DNA of 47,734 nucleotides from Fusibacter sp. A1 (GCF_004125825.1 NZ_QQWI01000018.1:1-47734), one strand, 5' to 3'. Shown: positions 7,731 to 15,891, counted from the stretch's first letter. Notes: a model not told the origin generated them from the letters alone. Numbers and translations: made by a program.

Positions 7731-8684
7731 TCATCGACTTATCTTTTGAGCTCCGATGATTTCAATCTCTTTTTCCATCGGATGCTTCATTGTGACAAAT
7801 CGAATTTCGTACGTCACTTCACTTTTCCCTTTTTCAATCATGCCTTTGTCAATCACTATTATCTTATTGCCTTCATAAAGTGGTGGTATGCTTTGCATCC
7901 TACTCAGGCTACTAAACACCATATCAAGTCTAGCATCATCAAATAGGATGTATACCATCTCACAGACAACAGGCACTTCAAGAACGAATTCGATCTTATC
8001 GTATTTTTCGATTACCTCGACCGCTCTTTTGGTTTGAAGCTCTTCACTCGCCTTCATCGTTTCAACCACTTCAGGCTGAAGAGTTAACGCTTCAGTATGG
8101 ATACTTCGGAGGATAAGTTTATCACTTCCTAGGTTAACAACCTTATCCAGCGGTGTGTTTATCCTATCCCTCAATCGGCTAGGTTTGATTTCAATAAAAT
8201 CCGTCTCATATTGAAGATGAAAGACCATTCTTTTCAGATCTATGAACTCCCTCGGTAAGCGGTATACCAGTATTTGCTTGCCAGCAGATTCCCAGTTTAT
8301 CTTTCCGTTTTCCTTGAGCTTCATAAGCTCGGGAACACTCTCAAGCGGTTGAAAAGTCCGTTGCATCACTTTATGGCATACATTATCCAGTCGGTTGACA
8401 TCTCGCTTATAAAGCGTATCGTTGATCGTCACCGTGATCTTTTGCAAACCAAGCAACTCAATTTTCGGTCCTAAACCTGTCTTCATTTCATCCTCATTTA
8501 CTAGGAACAGGTCGTTGTTGGAGTAAATTGAGACTTGAAGTTCATTTCTTTTGATTTGCACCTTATCGATAAAACATTCATAACCACCGATGATATAGAA
8601 TTCAGAAACCATGACCGTCGTGATTTCCTCCTTCTTCCCTGTGCCAAAGAACTTTCCAAAGTCAACCACCTTCACGCCCCCCAT
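7731..8684 (-). CDS. Hypothetical protein, 317 residues
   Basis: Family not recognised. No transmembrane segment or signal peptide is apparent. The sequence alternates short hydrophobic stretches with charged turns, suggesting a largely beta protein with repeats of a similar size. Codon use and spacing fit its neighbours: it starts 24 nt after the amidohydrolase stop and ends 39 nt before the peptidase gene. The ribosome site before the ATG at 8684 is weak (GGTGAAGA), and a heptamer repeat fills the short gap. Position suggests a shared operon with peptidases and an amidohydrolase, with no direct functional evidence. Confidence 0.65.
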   Translation of the reverse strand: MGGVKVVDFGKFFGTGKKEEITTVMVSEFYIIGGYECFIDKVQIKRNELQVSIYSNNDLFLVNEDEMKTGLGPKIELLGLQKITVTINDTLYKRDVNRLDNVCHKVMQRTFQPLESVPELMKLKENGKINWESAGKQILVYRLPREFIDLKRMVFHLQYETDFIEIKPSRLRDRINTPLDKVVNLGSDKLILRSIHTEALTLQPEVVETMKASEELQTKRAVEVIEKYDKIEFVLEVPVVCEMVYILFDDARLDMVFSSLSRMQSIPPLYEGNKIIVIDKGMIEKGKSEVTYEIRFVTMKHPMEKEIEIIGAQKISR

Positions 8685-8688
8685 TCTT

Positions 8689-8714
8689 CACCAATCATCA
8701 ATCACCAATCAATC
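8689..8714. repeat. Degenerate heptamer repeat (ATTGRTG)n
   Basis: On the minus strand the gap before the 317-residue gene reads as about three to four ATTGGTG / ATTGATG heptamers and overlaps the amidohydrolase stop. A very similar heptamer run precedes pyrC at 15813-15852. Confidence 0.6.
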
Positions 8715-9527
8715 CTTTTCCCACCATCCGAACTTCCTACCCAACCTATCCGCATTCCCATAAAACACCTCACCTTGCTTCTCCTCAGGTACCACAAGTT
8801 TCAATATTCTAAGGGTCTCTGTGATGCTCTCTGTGGGATAGTCTGAACCGAACATGATCTTGTCATAACCTATCTCGTCAAAAACCACTTTGATCTTGTC
8901 AATGCCAAAATATGCTTCAAGTTTCGGCATGACACCAGATGTTTCAAAGTACACGTTTTCGTAGTTTAGGTACTCCATGTCATAGAAGTATTTCACGCCA
9001 CCGAAGTGGGCGATGATAAAGGTCGTCTTATGGAATACCCTAACCACTTTTTCTATCGCTCTCGGGTCGCTATCGTCTTGTAGTCCGGGCGATGATCCCG
9101 GGTAGCAATGAATGATCACCGGAATCTTCAGTTCTCCCGCCAACCTATAGATAGGCAAAAGTCGCCAATCGTCCGCCTTCACCCCCAAGTTTTGAGGATG
9201 AATCTTGATCCCTTTGAGCCCCTTGCTATGATAGTATTCAATTTCCGATTCCATTTCTTTTATTCCGCGATAAAAGTGCGCCCTTGTGATATCGATATCG
9301 ATAAATCCGACATAATCCGGATGAGTTTTCACTATTTCAACCAAATAGTCATTCATCGCCTTCACAGGCTGCCAAGAGATATCATTGATCGGCATCAGGC
9401 ATGCTTTTTCCACATGATATTCCTGTAGACCTTTTGTGACTGTTTCAAAGGTGACATCCACATCTCCCGCGCACATGATTCCGCATTCAAGGCTATGCAC
9501 GTGCATATCTATAAGTTTATCCTTCAT
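8709..9527 (-). CDS. Metal-dependent amidohydrolase (amidohydrolase-2 family)
   Basis: A 272-residue TIM-barrel hydrolase. The metal site is visible as DMHVH at the N terminus (HxH), histidines in IKIHPQ, VIIHCYPG and IIAHFGG, and the aspartate in MFGSDYP. That pattern matches the amidohydrolase-2 / ACMSD-like group, whose members hydrolyse or decarboxylate small carboxylated compounds. The substrate is not identifiable. AGGGAG precedes the ATG. It is the first gene of the six-gene minus-strand run, so it may set the pathway theme. Confidence 0.85.
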   Translation of the reverse strand: MKDKLIDMHVHSLECGIMCAGDVDVTFETVTKGLQEYHVEKACLMPINDISWQPVKAMNDYLVEIVKTHPDYVGFIDIDITRAHFYRGIKEMESEIEYYHSKGLKGIKIHPQNLGVKADDWRLLPIYRLAGELKIPVIIHCYPGSSPGLQDDSDPRAIEKVVRVFHKTTFIIAHFGGVKYFYDMEYLNYENVYFETSGVMPKLEAYFGIDKIKVVFDEIGYDKIMFGSDYPTESITETLRILKLVVPEEKQGEVFYGNADRLGRKFGWWEKD

Positions 9528-9612
9528 TTGCTTCTCCCTGATTTACAGTTCTGTTCTTATGTGTTTCATTGACACGTCTCAATTTATTCATTTGTATTTG
9601 CCCTCTAATTAT

Positions 9613-9642
9613 ATAAAAAAACTCCAATTACAGGTGGAGTTT
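9613..9642 (-). terminator. Minus-strand terminator-like hairpin upstream of the amidohydrolase
   Basis: An 8-bp stem AAACTCCA / TGGAGTTT followed, on the minus strand, by a seven-T run. No minus-strand gene ends here, since a plus-strand gene begins at 9732. It is therefore either a leader attenuator for the 9527-4790 operon or a barrier against antisense transcription. Confidence 0.45.
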
Positions 9643-9731
9643 AAGGTAAATGTAATATTACTTGTTTTAGGTTTTCAGCAAGTCGTATCCGGGTATGAGT
9701 AAATCATCATTTAGTCGAAAGGAGTGTAGCA

Positions 9732-10508
9732 ATGAATAGGAAGATGCTACTTTTTATCATCGTTATCTTTGTTTTGGTAGCACTGTTTCTGCGATTTTCA
9801 GGAACGGACAACCCAGTTCTCAGTACCGATGAACAGATCACTTTGCTGGAATCAAGAATAGAGATGCTCACCATAGAAAACACCAATTTGAAACAACAGA
9901 TCGACGATAACAATCAAAGGATTCAGTCACAAAGCGATGTGCTGGAGGCACTCAAGGCCCAGATCGAATTGCTGCTTGATAGCGAAAACGGATTGAAAAC
10001 GGGACAGGATCTTCTGGCCTACCGTTTGAAGAAACAGGTGGAACTTATCACCACAGGATTCGACGCAAAGGATCTTCTGGCTGTCTACAGCGGCGATATC
10101 GACAGCTATGAGCCTGTCGTTCTATATTATGTCCAAGAAGAGACAAAACTGAACACGTTGGATAATCTGAACCTTTTGGCACAGATCCTATCTACAGAGC
10201 AATTCAACAACCTACCGATCACCATCGTAAAGATCGATGAAGAAAATATTCTTCATGTCGATCTTTCAGAAACGCCAGAAGAGAACAATCCGATCGGCAC
10301 CTCAAAAACTTGGCAAAACTTTTACTTCCAAGGCTCTACGGGAGGTATGATCACCACAATCACCCTAATGGAAACCTTTTTACAAAAGTCTATGGATTCA
10401 GACGACTGGATCGACGGAGTGGTTTTTTCTTACGAGGGGGAGTATGGTTATTTAAGTGACCATGTGGAATATCTTTTTGACGGCGTGCATGTAAGAGAAA
10501 CAAAATAG
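9732..10508 (+). CDS. Membrane-anchored coiled-coil protein with a GerMN-like C-terminal region
   Basis: A 258-residue protein. Residues ~5-22 form one hydrophobic segment (signal anchor, no lipobox). Residues ~35-85 are rich in Glu/Gln/Leu with heptad spacing, a likely coiled coil. The C-terminal ~130 residues contain ITIVKIDEENILHVDLS and GSTGGMITTITLMETF, which resemble the GerMN domain of spore germination protein GerM and of lipoproteins such as LpqB; this match is by eye only. A strong GGAG site precedes the ATG. It is monocistronic and followed by a terminator. It is probably an envelope protein; a role in sporulation or germination is speculative. Confidence 0.65.
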   Translation: MNRKMLLFIIVIFVLVALFLRFSGTDNPVLSTDEQITLLESRIEMLTIENTNLKQQIDDNNQRIQSQSDVLEALKAQIELLLDSENGLKTGQDLLAYRLKKQVELITTGFDAKDLLAVYSGDIDSYEPVVLYYVQEETKLNTLDNLNLLAQILSTEQFNNLPITIVKIDEENILHVDLSETPEENNPIGTSKTWQNFYFQGSTGGMITTITLMETFLQKSMDSDDWIDGVVFSYEGEYGYLSDHVEYLFDGVHVRETK

Positions 10509-10548
10509 ACTCCGACTGTTGATAAAGCCTATTTTCTGTGTCATTTTA

Positions 10549-10597
10549 AAAAGCAGCACGCTTATGTATGTCTATATACGATGCGCCCGCTGCTTTT
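10549..10597 (+). terminator. Terminator with conserved apical sequence (copy 1)
   Basis: Outer stem AAAAGCAGC / GCTGCTTTT (9 bp) encloses a 31-nt core (10558-10588) containing an inner hairpin around TGTAT-GTCTAT-ATACG. It follows the GerMN-like gene by 40 nt. A convergent minus-strand gene ends at 10619, so it may serve both. The core is nearly the same as in the terminator at 11702-11756, while the outer stem differs. Confidence 0.75.
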
Positions 10598-10618
10598 CTC
10601 ATTCTCAGAATACTGAAC

Positions 10619-11449
10619 CTAAATTGTTTTTATCATCGTATACTTCTCAAAGTTTACAGGGTAGTCCTTTATGGTTGAAATCACATGGTAACCAAGCCTT
10701 TCATATAAGCCCTTCGCCTGAAATGATGTCGTTCCTAAAAAGCTTTTTCCGTACCCTTTACCGGCTGCGTAGTTTTCTACCTTTGCCATAAGTTCAGTAG
10801 CGATATTCATTTTTCTATACTTTTCATCAACCCATAAAATAGATATATATAAATAGTTATTACCAAGTGCGGCAATGACTCCACCAACTACGACTGGGCC
10901 GTCTAGCGCGACAAACTGTACTGCTTCCTCAATCTTCTCATCTAGTATGGTCAACTGGCTCTCATTTAGCTTTTCATCGAAAAATGCTTTATACGGATCT
11001 TCTTTTGTCGTGTAGATAGCTACCTGATAGTTATGTTCAAGCTCTTTTACTTGCATCGAGTCGTCAATCAGCTCATGAGATTCAAACCCTTTCGGGCAAT
11101 CTGGTATGGCTCCAACAGACCGAAAGCCAAACTCTCTGAATAATCTAATCATTTCAGGATCATGATCCATATGATACATTCCCTTTATACCAGTATCATA
11201 TCGTTTATAGGTTTCGTTGAGCAGCAGATGGAAAATCGACTCATCCTCAAACCAGATATGGTCGATTCCCGCCCAATTCCAGTAGTAATAGCTATGGGCC
11301 GCCCCGACCACTTTTTCATCTTTCAGCAGATACAGATTGAACTGACTGTATTCAAATGTACCGGTAGCCGCATCATTGTGTCTTCCCAAACCTTGCCCGA
11401 TTAACTCTCTATATTCCAAGCCTTCATTTTTAATATAATCGATTTTCAT
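10619..11449 (-). CDS. GNAT-family acetyltransferase, probably two-lobed
   Basis: A 276-residue protein. The C-terminal half holds a recognisable GNAT core: VVVGGVIAALGNNYLYISILWVDEKYR, the acetyl-CoA loop around KMNIATELM, and the closing GLYERLGYHV. The N-terminal half looks like a degenerate second GNAT-like lobe (LYLLKDEKVVGAAHSYY, LFREFGFRSVG). The frame extends six codons upstream to a TTG, but that extension contains the AAGGGGGA ribosome site, so the ATG at 11449 is chosen. It is monocistronic, flanked by two related terminators in inverted orientation. The substrate is unknown. Confidence 0.82.
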   Translation of the reverse strand: MKIDYIKNEGLEYRELIGQGLGRHNDAATGTFEYSQFNLYLLKDEKVVGAAHSYYYWNWAGIDHIWFEDESIFHLLLNETYKRYDTGIKGMYHMDHDPEMIRLFREFGFRSVGAIPDCPKGFESHELIDDSMQVKELEHNYQVAIYTTKEDPYKAFFDEKLNESQLTILDEKIEEAVQFVALDGPVVVGGVIAALGNNYLYISILWVDEKYRKMNIATELMAKVENYAAGKGYGKSFLGTTSFQAKGLYERLGYHVISTIKDYPVNFEKYTMIKTI

Positions 11450-11624
11450 ATAATCCCCCTTATGCAATACGTGCTAGTGTCAACTATATTATATTTGCCA
11501 GAAGTTTATCTGTAAATGAAACAGTTGCTTATACTCATTTAATCGCACCGCTTTGAAGAGAACTGGCACAAAGAAAGCGGCTATTCGAGAGCTGGATTGA
11601 CTATTGCTTGTTTTTCATACTAAA

Positions 11625-11812
11625 AGAGCTATCCGCATAGCTCTCATACTGGAGACAAAGTCTTCAGGATGGCAGGCTGTAGAGAAAGTTTAAGTTTAAG
11701 GAAAAAAAAACCCTGCGGGCGTAGCGTATAGACATACGTAAGCGTGCAGGGTTTTTGAATTGATGCAGAAATTGGACTTTGTCTACGGCCTGAGAGCTAC
11801 CAGATTAGCTCA
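11625..11812. repeat. Large imperfect inverted repeat enclosing the pyr terminator
   Basis: Arms at 11625-11662 and 11775-11812 are complementary at 28 of 38 positions. The inner ten bp (GACAAAGTC/T region) and a nine-base block around AGCTCTCA match without gaps. Each arm also folds on itself (AGAGCT / AGCTCT and GAGCT / AGCTC). The intrinsic terminator 11702-11756 sits inside. The right arm begins 16 nt after pyrD. The region 11450-11624 between it and the GNAT start shows no gene. Confidence 0.7.
11702..11756 (-). terminator. Terminator of the pyr operon with conserved apical sequence (copy 2)
   Basis: A perfect 11-bp stem AAAAACCCTGC / GCAGGGTTTTT with a minus-strand T run. The 29-nt core (11717-11745), read on the minus strand, aligns with the core of the terminator at 10549-10597 apart from a 2-nt gap and three differences. 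It is placed about 70 nt after the pyrD stop. Confidence 0.85.
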
Positions 11813-11827
11813 TTTTTCCTTGCCTGT

Positions 11828-12784
11828 TTATTTCGGAACTTCAAAAGTGCAGCTTCCAGCATTAGCCTTTGGGAAATCCAATTTGCCCACCAGCTCATCG
11901 ATGCTGTTGTAGCCGTTTTTCATCATCCAGTTTTCAAGGTCGTTCAACACTTCCTCTGTGACTTTCGGGTTCACAAAGTTTGAAGTACCTATCGAAATCG
12001 CACCGGCACCCGCAAGAAGGAATTCCACAGCGTCTCTGTAGTTGGCGATGCCGCCCATCCCTATGATTGGAATCCCGACGACGCTTGCCGCCTCATAGAC
12101 CATTCTCACAGCAACTGGCTTCACAGCTGGTCCGCTGAGTCCACCGATGCCTCTTGCAAGAATCGGTTTTCTCGAGTCGATATCGATCACCATGCCCGTA
12201 AGGGTGTTGATCATGGAAAGGCAGTCCGCACCGCCGGCTTCTGCAGCCAGAGCGATATCCTTGATGTCTTTTACATTAGGAGACAGTTTGACGATCAGAT
12301 GGTGCCCTGTCGCTTCTCTGACCTCTTTTACCACCCTATAGACCATATCGGGGTCTGTACCGAAAGCAAGACCGCCGGCCTTTACGTTCGGGCAGGAGAT
12401 ATTGAGTTCTAGGGAGTGAACTCCCTTAACAGAAGTAAGCTCAGCAATTCTGCAGTATTCTTCGATATTTGTGCCGTTGATGTTTGCGATGACTTTGGTA
12501 TTGAACTCACCCAACCACGGCAGGTCGTTTTTTAAGAAGTACTCCACGCCCGGGTTTTGAAGCCCGACTGAATTCAACATGCCCATGGCAGTTTCAGCCA
12601 CACGTGGTGAATCGTTGCCTAACTTAGGCGCAAGAGTCAAGCCCTTGACCATGATCGCACCGATGTTGTTTAAATCCACATATTCACTATACTCCCTACC
12701 AAAACCGAACGTTCCTGACGCTACGGTGATTGGATTGTGGAGCTTTAATCCGTTAAGATCCACACTTAAATCTGGCTTACGCAT
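11828..12784 (-). CDS. pyrD: Dihydroorotate dehydrogenase, catalytic subunit (class 1B)
   Basis: A 318-residue FMN enzyme oxidising dihydroorotate to orotate. With PyrK it forms the NAD-dependent class 1B complex. Visible are the active-site loop ISCPNVKAGG, with cysteine as the class 1 catalytic base, the FMN-binding IIGMGGI, and GAGAISIGTSNF near the C terminus. The frame runs 16 codons further upstream inside pyrK, but the ATG at 12784 matches the family start (RKPDLSVDLNGL), has GAGGTG ahead, and overlaps the pyrK end by 8 nt, indicating coupling. It is the last gene of the pyr operon. Confidence 0.97.
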   Translation of the reverse strand: MRKPDLSVDLNGLKLHNPITVASGTFGFGREYSEYVDLNNIGAIMVKGLTLAPKLGNDSPRVAETAMGMLNSVGLQNPGVEYFLKNDLPWLGEFNTKVIANINGTNIEEYCRIAELTSVKGVHSLELNISCPNVKAGGLAFGTDPDMVYRVVKEVREATGHHLIVKLSPNVKDIKDIALAAEAGGADCLSMINTLTGMVIDIDSRKPILARGIGGLSGPAVKPVAVRMVYEAASVVGIPIIGMGGIANYRDAVEFLLAGAGAISIGTSNFVNPKVTEEVLNDLENWMMKNGYNSIDELVGKLDFPKANAGSCTFEVPK

Positions 12785-13562
12785 CAAAAAGCACCTCGCT
12801 TCCCCAAAATACCGGTCCGTCTTTACAGACACGTTTGTTCCAATAGCCTTCAGGCATCGTGTCGTCTTTCACCTTGCAGGTGCAGACCATGCACGCACCG
12901 ATTCCACACGCCATACGCTCTTCCATCAAGAGTTGGACAGGCACGTTTTTAGTCATGCACATTTTAGCGACCTTCTCGATCAGGATATGGGGACCGCAAA
13001 CATAGACCATGTCAAAGTCGTTTTCTTCAAGCGCCTTGGCTGTCAGATCGGTTACATAACCCTTATGGTCATAATCCACGTTTTCAGACGCGATTTGAAG
13101 CACATCCGCCACACCGTCGAATCTTTCCACCAGGTAGGCCTCATTTCTAAATCCGAGTTGCACGGTGATATGGGCGTCCGTATCCCGTTTTAACGCTTCT
13201 GATAAGACGGCCTGCGGTGGCACGCCGATACCGCCACCGATAACAAGCACCTTCTTGTGCTCGGGATCAATGCTATATGTGTTCCCCAGCGGTCCTTGCA
13301 CTTCCACAAGGTCTCCAGCTTTTACCTCGCTGAGTATCTTTGTGCCTTCACCCTTGATGATGATTGTAAAATCAAAGGTTTCTTCATCAAAATTGCTGAT
13401 ACTGATCGGTCTTTTCAGGTAAGGCATGGCCTTCGTATGAAGGTTGAAAAACTGACTCGGCCTGATGTCGCCCATTTGTTGGGGTCTTTTAAGTTTTAGT
13501 GTGTAGACATCCTCGTTCAAGAATGTTTTGGACACTACTTCACAATTGAACAGCTGTTTCAT
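12777..13562 (-). CDS. pyrK: Dihydroorotate dehydrogenase electron transfer subunit
   Basis: A 261-residue ferredoxin-reductase-like subunit passing electrons from PyrD-FMN through a [2Fe-2S] centre and FAD to NAD+. Visible are the FAD motif RPISIS, the nucleotide loop GGGIGVPP, and the cluster cysteines in CGIGACMVCTC plus a later cysteine in RVCKDGPVF. Seven codons upstream of the chosen ATG are open but contain GGAGG, so the start is 13562. It lies 8 nt after the pyrF stop and overlaps pyrD. Confidence 0.97.
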   Translation of the reverse strand: MKQLFNCEVVSKTFLNEDVYTLKLKRPQQMGDIRPSQFFNLHTKAMPYLKRPISISNFDEETFDFTIIIKGEGTKILSEVKAGDLVEVQGPLGNTYSIDPEHKKVLVIGGGIGVPPQAVLSEALKRDTDAHITVQLGFRNEAYLVERFDGVADVLQIASENVDYDHKGYVTDLTAKALEENDFDMVYVCGPHILIEKVAKMCMTKNVPVQLLMEERMACGIGACMVCTCKVKDDTMPEGYWNKRVCKDGPVFWGSEVLFDA

Positions 13563-13570
13563 AATGCCTC

Positions 13571-14506
13571 CTATTTGTACCATTTGCCAGCAGCCTTCAA
13601 GCTGTCGTTGATGTCTTGTTTCATCTCCTCAACGGCTTGAACAGCCGCTTCTTTATAGTCGTTCGAGTACCTGTCACTCAGGTAGGCGAATGTGATGCCT
13701 CTTGAAGAATTGACGATCGCCCCTAGGCCTTTTTCGTCAAAGCAGTTCACGATGTCTTTCCCGCTTGCACCTTGCGCTCCGTAACCTGGCACTAGGAAGT
13801 AAGACGTTTTAAGGATCGCTCTTAAGGTATCCGCTTGCTCCGGGTAGGTCGCGCCTACGACAGAACCGATGCTTGAGTAGCCGTACTTTCCGACTCTTTG
13901 TGAGGATAAGGCTTCGATGATATGCGCCACCTTCTCGTAGATCGTTACGCCGTCCACTTTTAAGTCCTGCAACTCACCAGAGCTCTTGTTCGAAGTTTTC
14001 ACAAGGGCGAACATGCCTTTGTCGTGGGTATCGATATTGGTGACAAACTCGTTCAGGCAATCGGTTCCAAGATAAGGATTCACCGTCAGGTAATCCGAAT
14101 GGAAGGCTTCAAAACTTTCACCTTCGACCTCTGTTAATCCGATGTAGGCGTCCGCATAGGCTTTAGACGTCGATCCGATATCACCGCGCTTGACATCCGC
14201 CACTACGATCATGCCTTTCTCTTTTGCATAGTCGCATGTTTCCTTGTAGGCTTTCATACCTGCCAGTCCTAACATCTCATAGAATGCGACCTGTGGTTTC
14301 ACAGCCGGTACCAGTGTGTGAAGTGCGTCGATAAGACCCTTGTTGAAAGTCAAGATCGCATCCGCTGCCGCATCGACCTTGTTGCTGTATTTCATCTGAG
14401 AAGCTTCTATGATTTCTGTAGGAATCTGATTCACTCGTGGGTCGAGACCTACTACGATCGGTGCTTCCATTTCGATTATTCCCTTAATTAAACGATCCAT
14501 CAACAT
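13571..14506 (-). CDS. pyrF: Orotidine 5'-phosphate decarboxylase
   Basis: A 311-residue decarboxylase making UMP from OMP. The catalytic DVKRGDIGST motif (Asp-Lys-x-x-Asp network) and the N-terminal VVGLDPR are present. The length and DVKRGD form indicate the longer subfamily 2 type found in mycobacteria, clostridia and others. An AGGGGGT site lies 7 nt before the ATG and the gap to pyrC is 4 nt, so it is co-transcribed and probably coupled. Confidence 0.97.
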   Translation of the reverse strand: MLMDRLIKGIIEMEAPIVVGLDPRVNQIPTEIIEASQMKYSNKVDAAADAILTFNKGLIDALHTLVPAVKPQVAFYEMLGLAGMKAYKETCDYAKEKGMIVVADVKRGDIGSTSKAYADAYIGLTEVEGESFEAFHSDYLTVNPYLGTDCLNEFVTNIDTHDKGMFALVKTSNKSSGELQDLKVDGVTIYEKVAHIIEALSSQRVGKYGYSSIGSVVGATYPEQADTLRAILKTSYFLVPGYGAQGASGKDIVNCFDEKGLGAIVNSSRGITFAYLSDRYSNDYKEAAVQAVEEMKQDINDSLKAAGKWYK

Positions 14507-14510
14507 ATCA

Positions 14511-15788
14511 TTACCCCCTGTACACTACTTTGCCGTCATACATCGTCATCACCACATCGCCAGAAACCTGTAATCCTTCAAAGGGTGTGTTCTTGCCTCT
14601 TGATACCATATTTTCATTCTTAAGCGTTCTTTCAACCGTCATATCGAAAAGTGCGAGATTCGCCTTTTCGCCTACCTTGACGCATGGGACCGGTAAATTT
14701 AACAAGACCCTAGGATTCACTGCCATTTTATCTACAATCGACGTCCAATCAAGCTTTCCTGTTTTTACAAAGTGCGAATAGGTGAATGCGAGCGATAGCT
14801 CCACACCCGAAATGCCGAATGGCGCTTTGTAAAAATCCTTGTTCTTTTCTTCAAGCGTATGAGGCGCATGGTCAGTGGCGATGCAAGTGATGGTTCCATC
14901 GATCAGCCCTTGTTCGACCGCTTGCCTATGGTCTTCGGACCTTAAAGGCGGATTGACCTTTGCAAGCGTGCCTGCTGTTTTTAGCGTTTCATCCGTCAGC
15001 ATGAAGTGGTGTGGTCCTGCTTCGGCAGTTACTGCAAGACCCTGCTCTCTAGCCTCTCTGACAGCCTGTACGGCTTCTTTTGTCGAGATGTGCGCGATAT
15101 GTAGTTTTGCGCCTGTCTCTTTAGCCAGCGCGATGTCGCGTCTTACGATGTTGTACTCGGCCGCTGCCGGTATGCCTGCTATTCCAAGTTCCTTGCTGAC
15201 TTCACCTTCATGTACAGCACCGCCCTCTACGATATCGTGGTCCTCGGCATGGGAGATCAGCACCATGTCATGTGGCTTTATCGTATTGAAAGCCTCTTTC
15301 ATGAAGTCCACAGACATGGTGGTCCTTCCGTCGTCCGTCACGGCGACAATTCCCTCTATGATCATCTCTTGAATATCCGACATTTCAAGGCCCTGAAGCC
15401 CTTTGGTGATAGAACCCGTAAGTTTCACCTCGACGACCGCCTTCTCATCGATTCTCTTTTTTATATCTCTCACTACCTCGGCGCTCTGCACTGTCGGGTA
15501 GGTGTTTGGCATCGCAAGTAGGCCTGTGACTCCGCCGCGCGCAGCTGCAAGCGTACCGCTGTGAATATCTTCCTTGTGCTCATAGCCCGGTTCTCTCAAA
15601 TGCACGTGCATATCGAAGAGTCCAGGCATCAGTACCTTGCCGGCACCGCCTATCACCGCCATATCGTCCATCATCAGTACCTTTTCGGATACCTCCCTGA
15701 TGATCCCATCTTCGATAAGTACACTATATACCCCGTCCAGACCCTCCGTAGGATCAACAACACGAACCCCTCTAATCAGAAATCTCAT
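14511..15788 (-). CDS. pyrC: Dihydroorotase
   Basis: A 425-residue zinc amidohydrolase converting carbamoyl-aspartate to dihydroorotate. Visible are DMHVHLREPG (HxH and the substrate arginine), histidines in ISHAEDHD and LHIAHIST, and the catalytic aspartate in ATDHAPHT. This is the class I PyrC type. The frame is open nine codons further, but the ATG at 15788, preceded by AGGGAGAG, opens the usual FLIRGVRVVDP start. It is separated from pyrI by 139 nt holding a hairpin and a heptamer repeat, unlike the tight spacing elsewhere in the operon. Confidence 0.97.
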   Translation of the reverse strand: MRFLIRGVRVVDPTEGLDGVYSVLIEDGIIREVSEKVLMMDDMAVIGGAGKVLMPGLFDMHVHLREPGYEHKEDIHSGTLAAARGGVTGLLAMPNTYPTVQSAEVVRDIKKRIDEKAVVEVKLTGSITKGLQGLEMSDIQEMIIEGIVAVTDDGRTTMSVDFMKEAFNTIKPHDMVLISHAEDHDIVEGGAVHEGEVSKELGIAGIPAAAEYNIVRRDIALAKETGAKLHIAHISTKEAVQAVREAREQGLAVTAEAGPHHFMLTDETLKTAGTLAKVNPPLRSEDHRQAVEQGLIDGTITCIATDHAPHTLEEKNKDFYKAPFGISGVELSLAFTYSHFVKTGKLDWTSIVDKMAVNPRVLLNLPVPCVKVGEKANLALFDMTVERTLKNENMVSRGKNTPFEGLQVSGDVVMTMYDGKVVYRG

Positions 15789-15812
15789 ATCCACTCTCCC
15801 TCTCATTCCAGG

Positions 15813-15852
15813 CATCCATCATCCATCATCAATCACTAATCACTAATCACTA
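15813..15852. repeat. Degenerate heptamer repeat upstream of pyrC
   Basis: On the minus strand it reads as about five consecutive heptamers: GATTAGT twice, GATTGAT, GATGGAT twice. Stops occur in all frames. Closely related heptamers are found at 8689-8714. Confidence 0.7.
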
Positions 15853-15891
15853 CTCTTCTAGTCTTCAATTCTTCTATTCTCTACATAACGA

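Noticed and set aside
9514..9588. 24-codon minus-strand leader peptide overlapping the amidohydrolase start
   Set aside because: Weak ribosome site and no recognisable regulatory residue pattern; too short to support.
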